Positions 27,213-36,055 are shown, numbered from the stretch's first letter. The stretch: DNA of 64,000 nucleotides from Mycobacterium gallinarum (GCF_010726765.1 NZ_AP022601.1:3472001-3536000), one strand, 5' to 3'. Made by a program: numbers and translations. The notes: generated by a model not told the origin, from the sequence alone.

Positions 27213-28174
27213 AACGGCACCGGATGCGGTTCGAACCGGGATGTGACGTCGCCGACCAGAGTGGTGTCGTACGGGTTGATCTCCAACGGCTGACCATCGA
27301 GCTTCAGCGCGTCGAAGTCGATCCAGATCACGTTCGGACTGGTCGACAATTCGAAGAAATACAGCTTCTCCGTCAGGTCGATGACGGTCCGGTATTCGGT
27401 GTTGTAGACGCCGAAGTCGTGGTACGGCGCACCGAACGGCACCGAGACGTTGCGCATGATCGCCATCACGCTCGCCACCGCCTGCCGCCGATCGGCGGGC
27501 GGCGTCAGCAGGGCCGAATAATAGGCCGCACGCTGGAACCGATCCCTCGGGTTCACGTTTCCGGGTAACGGGGTGTCACTGCTCGGATTCGAAAAGTCCT
27601 GCTGTGCAAGCAAATCCAGCTGCTGGTCGTAGGTGGGATCGTTGGTCATGATGGTGAACTGACGACCGTGGTGAATGACGGGTTCCCCTTCGGCGAACTC
27701 GATGATCGCCGAGTCCCCGCCGACGTCTTCAAGCGCGAAATGGATGGTGGCCTGGCGTCCGTGCGCCTCCACCATCACCGGCTGGAACGTGCCGATCAAC
27801 TCGAGGGCTTCGGCGACGCTGCCTGCCTGGTCGAGCAGGTACTGGCCGAACAGCCCCATCTGCAGACCCGGCCGGCCCGGATCACGTGCTCCGACGTCGG
27901 TGGACTTGAGGAACAGGGCGTGCATTCCGAGGCCCGCCTCGTTGAACCCGTCGACGGTGCCGATCCCGTACACCGTGGTGACCAGGTTCGCGTGGCGACT
28001 CGTCCATCGCAGGGGGTTGTCGGCGACCGCGACGATGTCGCCGACCTTGCCGCCGTCGCGCTGCCGCCCCCGCGGAAAGGCGACGATCGTCGGCTGCGTC
28101 GACTCGGGCCAGTCCATCGTGCGACCCGACATGACGTATCCGCCCTCGGTGTTCCACAGCACCCGCGTGCACAT
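27209..28174 (-). CDS. Choloylglycine hydrolase / penicillin V acylase family Ntn-hydrolase
   Basis: The 321-residue linear-amide C-N hydrolase starts MCTRVLWNTEGGYVMSGRTMDW, so the nucleophile Cys becomes N-terminal after Met removal; Arg and Asp follow at the expected places, and ITMTND-like IMTNDPTYDQQL and NPRDRFQRAAYYSALL carry the Asn/Arg residues. Members hydrolyse conjugated bile salts, penicillin V or N-acyl homoserine lactones; which applies is unknown. No signal peptide is seen. GGGGAGG precedes ATG 28174. Its nearness to a KstR-controlled gene makes a steroid-amide substrate worth testing. Confidence 0.88.
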   Translation of the reverse strand: MCTRVLWNTEGGYVMSGRTMDWPESTQPTIVAFPRGRQRDGGKVGDIVAVADNPLRWTSRHANLVTTVYGIGTVDGFNEAGLGMHALFLKSTDVGARDPGRPGLQMGLFGQYLLDQAGSVAEALELIGTFQPVMVEAHGRQATIHFALEDVGGDSAIIEFAEGEPVIHHGRQFTIMTNDPTYDQQLDLLAQQDFSNPSSDTPLPGNVNPRDRFQRAAYYSALLTPPADRRQAVASVMAIMRNVSVPFGAPYHDFGVYNTEYRTVIDLTEKLYFFELSTSPNVIWIDFDALKLDGQPLEINPYDTTLVGDVTSRFEPHPVPF

Positions 28175-28396
28175 TTGCGCGCCACCTCCCCTGAGAATCG
28201 ATGCTCACCCTGCCATGTCCGGTCGCGGGTTCGCGCGGACACTTGCCTGACGGATAGGAAAACCTGTCGGCTGCGGCCAGAAAAACTGACTTCGCGGCGA
28301 TTACCCGCGGTCACCTCCGAAAACCATCATGAATGTCGTACAGAACGACTGAAAACGATCGCAAAGGTCGTCAACACTACGAAACAGGAATATCCG
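28175..28396. promoter_or_regulatory. Divergent region between the Ntn-hydrolase and TVRL membrane protein genes
   Basis: This 222-bp gene-free stretch is more AT-rich than its surroundings near 28255-28395 (several A-runs) and must contain both promoters. I see no known operator or stable hairpin in it. Confidence 0.4.
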
Positions 28397-29410
28397 ATGT
28401 CCACGACAGCACCGACCGGCCGAACCGCACGAGCTCCTGAAGAAACTGTGCGGCTGCGCCCCGGCGACCTGCCGGCCAGGCCGAACCCGCACGCCACCGC
28501 TCCCCAGCGGGCCGCAGACCTCGGCGAGCCGAAAACCGTGCGGCTGAAGGCACTTCCGAAGGCCGTCAGCGGCGTCGACGGCGACACCGTTCGGCTGCGT
28601 CCACTCGTCGACATCCCGGTCGTCGGAAAGGTCACCAACACCATCCGGCAGCGCTACCTCGACCTGAGCAAGGCGGCGGTCACACCGCCGACCAAGTGGG
28701 AGTACGCGCGCATCGCCCTGGTGCTGTTGCTGGCGTCGATGCCGATCCTCGCGATCTCGGTCGAGGTGTTCGGTCTGCTGCCCCAGAGCGGCATCACGTT
28801 GGTGACCATTTCGCTGGTTGCGTTGCTCGCAACGCTCATCGCGTTCGCGCCGCACCGGATCGACATGATCGTCGGGCGTGGCCTGATCGCGGGCATGGTG
28901 GCCTGCATCGTGTACGACGCTGCCAGGCTGTTCGCCGTGCACGTGCTGGGATTGATGGGCGACTTCATCCCCGTGATGGGGTCGTTCGTCACCGGCGAGC
29001 CGGACACGGCGGGTAGTGCGGCGGTCGGTTACGTGTACCGGTACCTCGGCGATGCCGGCGGGCTGGGAGTGGCCTTCTTCGTCGTCGCGTACGCCATCGG
29101 CATCGACAGGTGGAAGAACGTCTACGCGGTGCTGGCTGCGATTGCCTTCGGAGTGTTTCCCACCTGGGCCGGCCTGATGGCAACCGTCGCGCTGTCGCCG
29201 AACGGCGAGGAGCGGATGTTCCCGCTGAACACGGCCACGGTGATCATCACGCTGCTGGGGCACGTCATCTTCGGGCTCTTCCTCGGACTGGCGTTCCTGA
29301 AGGCGCCGCGCGGGGACCAGAGCGGTTGGCCTTGGCCACCCCTGTCGGAATCGGCGGTGGCCAAGCGGGCCATCCGGTTCAGGAAGAAGATCACCAATTC
29401 GCCGCACTAG
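28397..29410 (+). CDS. Polytopic membrane protein with three TVRL motifs in its cytosolic tail
   Basis: The 337-residue protein has a hydrophilic N-terminal tail of about 105 residues followed by about six membrane helices (110-310). The tail contains three copies of Thr-Val-Arg-Leu-(Arg/Lys): EETVRLRPGD (Thr17), PKTVRLKALP (Thr47) and GDTVRLRPLV (Thr64). Acidic or polar residues before Thr and basic residues after it resemble phosphoacceptor sites of mycobacterial Ser/Thr kinases. The adjacent FHA and kinase genes make a phosphorylated scaffold plausible, but this is inference. AGGAA lies 7 nt upstream of ATG 28397. I do not recognise the membrane domain. Confidence 0.78.
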   Translation: MSTTAPTGRTARAPEETVRLRPGDLPARPNPHATAPQRAADLGEPKTVRLKALPKAVSGVDGDTVRLRPLVDIPVVGKVTNTIRQRYLDLSKAAVTPPTKWEYARIALVLLLASMPILAISVEVFGLLPQSGITLVTISLVALLATLIAFAPHRIDMIVGRGLIAGMVACIVYDAARLFAVHVLGLMGDFIPVMGSFVTGEPDTAGSAAVGYVYRYLGDAGGLGVAFFVVAYAIGIDRWKNVYAVLAAIAFGVFPTWAGLMATVALSPNGEERMFPLNTATVIITLLGHVIFGLFLGLAFLKAPRGDQSGWPWPPLSESAVAKRAIRFRKKITNSPH

Positions 29411-29419
29411 GAGTGCGCG

Positions 29420-29455
29420 CCGCGGGTCGTCGGGGTGTTCTCCGACGACCCGCGG
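29420..29455 (+). terminator. Perfect 14-bp hairpin after the TVRL membrane protein gene
   Basis: CCGCGGGTCGTCGG and CCGACGACCCGCGG form a perfect 14-bp stem with an 8-nt loop, beginning 9 nt after the stop at 29410. There is no T-run, as is common for mycobacterial terminators. It separates this gene from the FHA gene, which then has its own leader. Confidence 0.72.
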
Positions 29456-29527
29456 TCACATGCCCGGCGCGTTCGCAGACCACAGACCCCTGCCGTGGGT
29501 GAAAATTGCCCCCTATAGGAGGTCTGC

Positions 29528-30142
29528 ATGTCTTCCCATCTGGAAGTCTTCAAGCCGACGGGACGTGAGTTGGTCCCGTTGACCGGCAACCGGGTGACGG
29601 TGGGCAAGGCTGCGACCAATGCGGTGGCACTCGAACACGACCCCACCGTCTCTCGCCTGCACGCAATCCTGGAGAACCACGGGTCGGCGTGGTCGATCCG
29701 CGACGTGGGCAGTCGCAACGGCACGTTCGTCAACGGCGAGAAGATCGCCTTCGAACAGGTGCTGCGACCCGGGGACGAGGTGCGCATCGGCAAGTCCCGG
29801 TTGGTGTACCTGCAGGCACGGCAATCCGGCGAGCCGGTCGACGAGGCGACGATCGTGCCCGACGCCGCGCAGCTCCCGCCTCGGCTGACCCGGCGGGAGG
29901 TCGACGTGCTCATGGTGTTGTGCCGTCCGCTGGTGTCCGAGGACCCGTTTCCCGAGCCGGCGTCGGTCCGGCGGATGGCGGGCGAGCTGTACGTCACCGA
30001 GGCCGCAGTCAAACAGCACCTGCAGAACCTCTACGACAAGTTCGCCATCCCCACCGAGGGTGACCGCCGGGTGCGGCTGGCCAACGAGGCGCTCCGGCGC
30101 GGCGCCGTCACCATCGCGCAGCTGCGCGACAGCGGGAGCTAG
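29528..30142 (+). CDS. FHA-domain protein with C-terminal helix-turn-helix-like domain
   Basis: The 204-residue protein has an FHA domain at about 20-95 with the phosphothreonine-binding motifs VTVGKA, SRLHAIL and GSRNGTFVNGEKI. From residue 118 a second domain begins RLTRREVDVLMVL and continues with SVRRMAGELYVTEAAVKQHL and LYDKFAI, resembling the helix-turn-helix of LuxR/GerE-type regulators. This would make it a DNA-binding protein controlled by binding a phosphorylated partner. A very strong AGGAGG lies 6 nt before ATG 29528. Its stop overlaps the kinase stop (CTAG) on the opposite strand. Confidence 0.82.
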   Translation: MSSHLEVFKPTGRELVPLTGNRVTVGKAATNAVALEHDPTVSRLHAILENHGSAWSIRDVGSRNGTFVNGEKIAFEQVLRPGDEVRIGKSRLVYLQARQSGEPVDEATIVPDAAQLPPRLTRREVDVLMVLCRPLVSEDPFPEPASVRRMAGELYVTEAAVKQHLQNLYDKFAIPTEGDRRVRLANEALRRGAVTIAQLRDSGS

Positions 30143-33100
30143 TTGAAGTCGAGTGCCTCGACGATCGCCACCGGACCTTCGTGGCTGGGCCGGTCGGCGC
30201 CGCCGATGCAGAACAGTGTCGTATCGACGGCGGCCACCACCTGACCGTGCACCGGCGTGTTGATCGGCGCCTGCGTCGTCCACTTCCCGGTGGAGATGTC
30301 GTACATCTCGACTGTGGCGAGCACCCGTGTCGGTTCTTCCCCACCGACCGATATGATCCGGCCGTCGATGAGTGCGGCCCCGTAGCTGCCGCGCGGAGTC
30401 GGCATGTCCGTGAGCTTCTCCCAGCTTCCTGATTCCGGATCGAAGCGCTCGAAGGCGGCCGAGTTCTCGTCGGCACTCAGCGACCTGCCACCGACCGCAT
30501 ACACGTAGACGCCGTCCGATACGGCGGCCAAATGCTCACGCGGCGTTGGCATATCGGCAGCCGTCGTCCAAGAGTCGCCATCGAAGACCTCGGTCTGCGT
30601 GACGAGCTTCTTGTCGTCCTGTCCGCCGACTACCACGATCTTGTCGTCGACCACCGCCGCCGACGGCGCGGCCCGGGCATGCTGCAGGCTCGGCAGCTCC
30701 TCCCACTTTCCGTTGCGGAAGGCGAACACTTTGTTCGACGCCTCGGTGACGGTTTCGCTGGCCCCTCCGATGACGACGACCTCGCCGCGGTACGCCGTCG
30801 CGGTCGCGTGGTGTAGCGGAACGGGTAACGAAGGGAGCGTCTCCCAGTCGCCGGTCTTGGGGTCGTAGCTCTCGAATGTGTCGAGCGTTTCGGCGTGTCC
30901 CAACATGCCGCCCGCAACGAAGATCTTTCCGTCGAGCACGGTTGACGCCATCATCAGTCGTGCAGTCGGCGCGTCCGGCAACAACCGCCATTCCGCTGCC
31001 GGTTGAGGTTTGCGTGGTGCGAGTTTCAACGATTCGGCCGACGCGGTGATCTGGTTCGACGCACCCGTCGACCCGCCGATCGCGTAAACGGTCTTGCCCA
31101 CGGCGGCAACCGCGGCCCCGTGCCGCGCGGTCCCCAGATCCGGGAGCGCGGTCCAGGTCGCCGTGGTGAGGTCGAGCGCGGCCACACTCTTGAGGGCGTC
31201 ACCATCCGACATCCCGCCGACGGCCATCAGCCGGGCGTCGGCGATCGCCACGCCAAAGTCGCTGCGCCCCTGCGGAAGTGCGGGCATGGTCGCCCACTTG
31301 TCCGTGACGGGGTCATAGGCTTCGACGGCGGTCAGGTCTGTGGTGTCGTCGGAGCCGCCGACGACGTAGACGAGCTTGCCGTCCGACGCCGCACCGGACA
31401 TCTGGCGTGGCGTCGGAATGGGGGCGCCGAGTCTCCAGCCGGTGCCGTCGTAGATCTCGGTGGTGTTGAGCAGCTTCCCGTCGGCGTCCACACCGCCGGT
31501 CACCACGAGTAGGTCGCCGACGACGCCGGCGGCTGCCGCCGCGCGCGGCTGCAGCAGTGGCGGCAACTCGATCCAGCGACTGTTGACGACCCGCCACACC
31601 TTGTCGGTCGCCACCTCCCGATTGGTGCCGTCGGTGCGCCATCCGCCGAGCACCACCGGGGTGTCCTCCCACGTCACCGCCATCGCGTGCTGGACGGGAA
31701 CGGGTAGATTCTCGCCGCCCTTCCAGCTGTCGAGGGCAGGGTCGTAGCCCTCGTGCGCTCCGCTCACCTGGTTGCCTGCTCCCTGACCGCCGAACACCCA
31801 GATGGTGCCGTCGGCTTCGGTGGCGGCCACCGCATCGCGGGCGACGCGCGCGTCCGCGATCGGTGCCCATTCCGGTTGCGCTTCGACGGTGGGCCGGGTC
31901 GGGGCCGCCTGCTGTTCCTCGCCCTTGTCGCGCGAGGTGAACATGACGATGCCGCTGATGACGAGGAGCAGCGCGACGGCGGCCGCGCCGACGGTGATCA
32001 GGAGACGCTTCGGATCTCTCTTGTCCGTCGTCGGCTCGGGACCGGGCTGCGACGCCGTCTCGGCAGGCGGGGCGGGCGGAGTGGGCGGGGTCGGCGGAAC
32101 CTGCCAGGGCATACTGCCCTGGCTGACCGAAGCGGTGTGCGCGAACATGTTCGGGTCCAGCGGCGGCGCCGAGCTTTCCGGGCTCACGGGCAGGTTGGGT
32201 GCGGATTCCGGAATCTCGGTCTTGGATTGGGACGGCTCGGGCTCGCGAGGCGCTCCCGAGAGCGGCAACGCCTGGGTGCCGCCCGTCGGCTCGGGCTCAC
32301 CGCCGGGCTCACTGAGCGCCATCGGATCCGCCGCCAAGCCGTTGTGACGCTGCGCCAATTGCAGTTCGTGGCCGAGCTCGGCGACCGATACCTGCCGATC
32401 GGTGGGCTCGCGGGACATCGCCTTCTCGATCGCAGCGCAGACATCGGTGGGGATTCCGTGCGGTCGCAGGTCTGGCACGGGAGTGGAGGTGATGCGCAGG
32501 TAGTGCGCGATCAGATCCTCTTCGGCCTTGCGCTCGTGCGGCGGCCCACCGGCGATCAGCGCGTAGATCGTGGCGCCCAGGGAGTACACGTCGGCCGCGA
32601 CCGTCGGCGGGTTGCCGGCGAGCACCTCGGGGGCGGTGTAGGACAGGGTGCCGGTGAAGAATCCGGTCACCGTCTTGTATCCACCGGCGATTCGCGCGGT
32701 CCCGAAGTCGCTGAGTTGCGGTTCGCCGTAGTCGTTGAAGAGGACGTTCGCGGGTTTGATGTCGCGATGTAAAGTGCCCGCCCGGTGGGCGGTCTCGAGG
32801 GCGCCGCACAGTTTCACCGCCATGCGCAGTGCCTCGGGCCACGCGATGCGGCCCTCGCGGCGCAGCCGCTCCGCAAGCGAACCCACTGCGTGATAGGGCA
32901 TTACGATGAACGGCCGGCCGCTCTCGGTGACGCCGACCTGAAGGATGTTCACGATGTTCGGGTGCCCGGAGAGCCTTCCCATCGCGTAACCCTCGCGCAG
33001 GAAACGCTCGCGATCGGAGTCGTCGAGATCAGACGCCAGCACCTTGACGGCAACACTTCGTCCGAGCGACTTCTGGGAGCAGCGATAGACGACACCGCTG

Positions 33101-33168
33101 CCGCCTCGGCCCACTTCGATGGCGTCTTCGAACCCGGCGGCCGCCAGTTCCGACGCTATCCCGCTCAT
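30139..33168 (-). CDS. Receptor Ser/Thr kinase: PknK-like kinase domain, TM helix and kelch ectodomain
   Basis: The 1009-residue protein has a kinase domain at 12-280 with glycine loop GRGGSG (20-25), Lys42, HRDIKPAN (Asp136) and DFG (154-156), close in sequence to mycobacterial PknK. A Pro/Glu-rich juxtamembrane region follows, then one membrane helix (LLITVGAAAVALLLVISGIV) and an external region with about twelve kelch-type GG repeats (for example VFGGQ, VVTGGV, YAIGGS, VVVGGQ, FCIGGA), enough for two six-bladed propellers. It resembles PknD in layout but uses kelch instead of NHL blades. GGAGG precedes ATG 33168, so the longer frame from 33297 is unlikely. Confidence 0.88.
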   Translation of the reverse strand: MSGIASELAAAGFEDAIEVGRGGSGVVYRCSQKSLGRSVAVKVLASDLDDSDRERFLREGYAMGRLSGHPNIVNILQVGVTESGRPFIVMPYHAVGSLAERLRREGRIAWPEALRMAVKLCGALETAHRAGTLHRDIKPANVLFNDYGEPQLSDFGTARIAGGYKTVTGFFTGTLSYTAPEVLAGNPPTVAADVYSLGATIYALIAGGPPHERKAEEDLIAHYLRITSTPVPDLRPHGIPTDVCAAIEKAMSREPTDRQVSVAELGHELQLAQRHNGLAADPMALSEPGGEPEPTGGTQALPLSGAPREPEPSQSKTEIPESAPNLPVSPESSAPPLDPNMFAHTASVSQGSMPWQVPPTPPTPPAPPAETASQPGPEPTTDKRDPKRLLITVGAAAVALLLVISGIVMFTSRDKGEEQQAAPTRPTVEAQPEWAPIADARVARDAVAATEADGTIWVFGGQGAGNQVSGAHEGYDPALDSWKGGENLPVPVQHAMAVTWEDTPVVLGGWRTDGTNREVATDKVWRVVNSRWIELPPLLQPRAAAAAGVVGDLLVVTGGVDADGKLLNTTEIYDGTGWRLGAPIPTPRQMSGAASDGKLVYVVGGSDDTTDLTAVEAYDPVTDKWATMPALPQGRSDFGVAIADARLMAVGGMSDGDALKSVAALDLTTATWTALPDLGTARHGAAVAAVGKTVYAIGGSTGASNQITASAESLKLAPRKPQPAAEWRLLPDAPTARLMMASTVLDGKIFVAGGMLGHAETLDTFESYDPKTGDWETLPSLPVPLHHATATAYRGEVVVIGGASETVTEASNKVFAFRNGKWEELPSLQHARAAPSAAVVDDKIVVVGGQDDKKLVTQTEVFDGDSWTTAADMPTPREHLAAVSDGVYVYAVGGRSLSADENSAAFERFDPESGSWEKLTDMPTPRGSYGAALIDGRIISVGGEEPTRVLATVEMYDISTGKWTTQAPINTPVHGQVVAAVDTTLFCIGGADRPSHEGPVAIVEALDFN

Positions 33169-33477
33169 CGTGTTCTCGACCTCCGTGAAATGCGAATACT
33201 TCGCTAAAGGTACCGAGCAAAGATCCCGCAAGCGCCGCATTTGCGCTTTCGTTGCGGCTCCGACGTCCACGGCGAGCCCACGCGTCCTTGACTTCATCTA
33301 CCGCCGGGGTAATCGGACCAGTAGTCACCGCACTTCAGCCCTGTCGGCGTCCGGTCGGCTAACGGTGATCGCCGGGAAATCAGCTGCCGCCAAGCGCGAT
33401 AGCGCTGAGTCCGCTCCGACAGCGCCGACACCTCGGTCACGTCGACTGCGCCGCGGCGTACGCGCGACCAGCGGCTC
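33169..33477. promoter_or_regulatory. Gap between ligD 3' end and the kinase gene
   Basis: This 309-bp stretch lies upstream of the kinase gene and downstream of ligD, both on the minus strand. It should contain the kinase promoter and the ligD terminator. No known motif or convincing gene is visible; overlapping frames here lack homology and codon bias. Confidence 0.35.
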
Positions 33478-35784
33478 CTACTCCCAGACGACGTCAGACG
33501 GTTCCTTGTCGGTACGCAGCCCTCGCCAGCTCGGTTGCCGCAGTCTGCCGTCGGAGGTCCGCTCGCTGTAGCGCACCTCGCCGACCAGTTCCGGCCGAAC
33601 GAAGGTGACGCCGCGGGCGTCGATCTTGGAAAGGCGTGCGTTGAAGGGTGATTCGTCCGTCTCGAGCGGCTTGAGTATGTCCTTGAGTTGCTTCAGCGCC
33701 TTGTCGGTGAACCCTGTGCCGACCCGGCCGACGAACTGCAGGCCGCCCTCGGCCGGGATGCCCAGCATCAATGCGCCGATGCCGCTGGAGCGTCCGCCCT
33801 CGCCCTTGCGCCAGCCGCCGATCACCACTTCCTGGGTGTTCCAGATCTTGTCCTTGACCCACGACGACGACCGTCGTCCCGGTTGATAGGTAGCGTCGCG
33901 CTTCTTGGCGACCACACCCTCCCAACGCTTCTTGCGTGCGAACTCCAGCGCCTCGGGGCCGTCGCCGGGCAACAGATCCGGCACGATCAGACCACCGCCC
34001 TCGGCGAGCGCTTCCAGCACGCGGCGGCGGTCGGAGTACTTGGCCTTGAGCAGCGAGCGACCGTCGAGGTAGAGGATGTCAAACGCCCAGTACTCGACCC
34101 GCGTCGAACGCGCGCGGTTCTGCATTTCGCCGAAACTCGGCACGCCCGAGTCGTCGAGAGCCACGGCTTCACCATCGAGGATCACGTGGTGATCGGCGAG
34201 ATCGGCTGCGAGCGCGGCGAATTGCGGATACTCGTCTGTGACGTCACGCCCTCGGCGCGACCGCACGTTGAGCTTGCCGTGGTTGGCGTCAACCAGGACG
34301 CGGTAGCCGTCCCATTTGCCCTCGAAGGCCCATTGCGCCGTGGTCATCTTCGCGATCGAGCCTTCTGTCGCGAGCATTGGGGCCAAATCGCTGGCCTGCG
34401 GGTTGGCCTGCTCCTTCATGCGATGCGCCAGCCAGTTCTTGCCGTTTGTCTGGATCAGCGCGTAGCGGCCGTCGATCTTCTTGCCGTGCAACGTGATGAT
34501 GACTTCGCCGCCCGTTTCAGGGCCGTCCGGCGAGTGGTCGCGGAATTTCTCGGTCTCGTAAGTGCCGGTGTCCCAGATGATCACCTTGCCGCCGCCGTAT
34601 TCACCCTTCGGGATTTCACCTTCGAAGCTGCCGTATTCGAACGGATGATCCTCGGTGTGCACGGCGAGGTGGTTGACCGCGGGGCTGTCCGGCAGGTTCT
34701 TCGGCACTGCCCAGCTGACGAGGACGCCGTTGCGCTCCAGCCGGAAGTCGTAGTGCAGTCGGCGGGCGTGGTGTTCCTGGATCACGAAGAAGTCGTCATT
34801 GCCCGGCGTGGGCGAGATGTTGGGTACCGGCTCGGGTGTCTTGCCCGCGTCGCGCATGCTGCGATAGGTGCTTAGCGCGTCGGCCACCGGTGCGTCGGCG
34901 TCCATCTCGGCCAACAGGTCACCGTCACGTTCCAACCGCTCGAGCACCTCGTCGAATCGGAGGTGCCGCAGATCGGGGTCCTCGATCTCATCCCAGGTAC
35001 GCGGGGCGGCGACGGTGGGCTCGTCGCGACCGCGCAGTGAGTACGGCGCGATGGTCGTCTTGTTGCCGTTGTTCTGGCTCCAGTCGACGAACACCTTGCC
35101 GCTGCGCTGACTCTTGGTCATGGTGGCCGTCACGCGCTTGGGCATCGTCTTCTCCAGCTGCACCGCGATGCGGCGGGCGAGCACCGAAGCGCCGTGTGAG
35201 CTGATCGGCTTCTCCAGCGGCACGTACAGATGCAACCCCTTGCTGCCGCTGGTCAACGGGAACGTTGTGAGTCCGATGCCGGTGATGAGCTCACGCACCT
35301 CGTGCGCCACCTCGCACAGCTGCCGGAACGTGACACCGTCGCCCGGATCCAGGTCGAAGACCACCCGGGTGGCCAGACCCGGCGTCTGCTCGGCGCCTTC
35401 CTCTCTGGTCCAGGTACTGACGAATCGCCATTGCGGCACGTGCACTTCCAGCGACGCCTGCTGGGCGATCCACGCCAGCCCCTCGGCGCTGTTGATGATC
35501 GGATACGTCGTGGTGCCTGACTTGTGGCTGATCGATCCCCGTTCGAGCCAGTCCGGCGCCGAGGACGCGAGCTGTTTTTCGAAGAATGCCGGCTCGTTGA
35601 CCCCGTTGGGCCAGCGTTTACGGGTGACGGCCCGGCCTGCGATGTGCGGGAGCATCGCCTCGGCCACGTTGACGTAATAGTCGAAGACCTCTTGCTTTGT
35701 GACGGCCTTCGGCCGCAGCTCCGTGGCGGGATACAGCACCTTGTCCGGATTGGTCAGTTTCACCCGACCGAACTGATCCACCAC
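33478..35784 (-). CDS. ligD: LigD, multifunctional NHEJ polymerase-phosphoesterase-ligase
   Basis: The 768-residue protein has the polymerase domain first (LTNPDKVLYPATE, VFDLDPGDGVTF with catalytic Asp pair), a central phosphoesterase (FVIQEHHARRLHYDFRLERNG) and a C-terminal ATP ligase with nucleotidyl Lys in FEGKWDGYR and later EGVVAKKRDATYQPGRRS. Order and length match mycobacterial LigD (Rv0938). It fills, trims and seals double-strand breaks with Ku, which is encoded at 47776, 12 kb away. GTG 35784 has TAATAC 6 nt upstream (last base off consensus), so it may be leaderless; the divergent small gene at 35816 starts 31 bp away. Confidence 0.96.
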   Translation of the reverse strand: MVDQFGRVKLTNPDKVLYPATELRPKAVTKQEVFDYYVNVAEAMLPHIAGRAVTRKRWPNGVNEPAFFEKQLASSAPDWLERGSISHKSGTTTYPIINSAEGLAWIAQQASLEVHVPQWRFVSTWTREEGAEQTPGLATRVVFDLDPGDGVTFRQLCEVAHEVRELITGIGLTTFPLTSGSKGLHLYVPLEKPISSHGASVLARRIAVQLEKTMPKRVTATMTKSQRSGKVFVDWSQNNGNKTTIAPYSLRGRDEPTVAAPRTWDEIEDPDLRHLRFDEVLERLERDGDLLAEMDADAPVADALSTYRSMRDAGKTPEPVPNISPTPGNDDFFVIQEHHARRLHYDFRLERNGVLVSWAVPKNLPDSPAVNHLAVHTEDHPFEYGSFEGEIPKGEYGGGKVIIWDTGTYETEKFRDHSPDGPETGGEVIITLHGKKIDGRYALIQTNGKNWLAHRMKEQANPQASDLAPMLATEGSIAKMTTAQWAFEGKWDGYRVLVDANHGKLNVRSRRGRDVTDEYPQFAALAADLADHHVILDGEAVALDDSGVPSFGEMQNRARSTRVEYWAFDILYLDGRSLLKAKYSDRRRVLEALAEGGGLIVPDLLPGDGPEALEFARKKRWEGVVAKKRDATYQPGRRSSSWVKDKIWNTQEVVIGGWRKGEGGRSSGIGALMLGIPAEGGLQFVGRVGTGFTDKALKQLKDILKPLETDESPFNARLSKIDARGVTFVRPELVGEVRYSERTSDGRLRQPSWRGLRTDKEPSDVVWE

Positions 35785-35815
35785 ACCACGGTATTACCCC
35801 GGGTAGCGTGCGACT
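35785..35815. promoter_or_regulatory. 31-bp divergent leaderless promoter pair
   Basis: On the plus strand TAGCGT (35804-35809) is 6 nt before ATG 35816. On the minus strand TAATAC (35796-35791) is 6 nt before GTG 35784. Both fit the mycobacterial leaderless layout TAnnnT plus 6-7 nt, the second with one mismatch, so the -35 region of each would lie in the other gene. Confidence 0.65.
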
Positions 35816-36049
35816 ATGACGAGAATCTTCGCGGCGTGCCTGCTCGCGGGCGCAGCCATCGTCTTCTCAGCGCCGCAAGCGGCCGCCGACCCCGAGGATC
35901 TGCTGCCCTACTGCTCCGGCGATCAGACGCCGATGGACAACAACTGCCGGCCGATGGCTCACCAAGAAGCCACCCACGGAAGCGGAAGCGGTCTGAGCCC
36001 GAACCTGCCGAGCGGCCTCGACCCTGGCAACCCGGCCGTCGTCGGCTGA
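35816..36049 (+). CDS. Small secreted protein
   Basis: The 77-residue precursor has a signal peptide (MTRIFAACLLAGAAIVFSAP, cleavage after AAA) and a mature part of about 53 residues with two Cys (YCSGDQTPMDNNCRP) and a Gly/Pro/Asn-rich end. This resembles a family of short mycobacterial exported proteins of unknown function. It looks leaderless (TAGCGT 6 nt before ATG). It converges on the HNH gene with a 6-nt gap. Confidence 0.75.
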   Translation: MTRIFAACLLAGAAIVFSAPQAAADPEDLLPYCSGDQTPMDNNCRPMAHQEATHGSGSGLSPNLPSGLDPGNPAVVG

Positions 36050-36055
36050 CCGACG

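Noticed and set aside
27668..28396. Extension of the TVRL membrane protein frame upstream
   Set aside because: It overlaps the amidase gene on the other strand and ATG 28397 has a ribosome site.
33169..33297. 43-residue N-terminal extension of the kelch kinase
   Set aside because: ATG 33168 has GGAGG upstream and begins right before the conserved kinase region; the extension looks like non-coding sequence.
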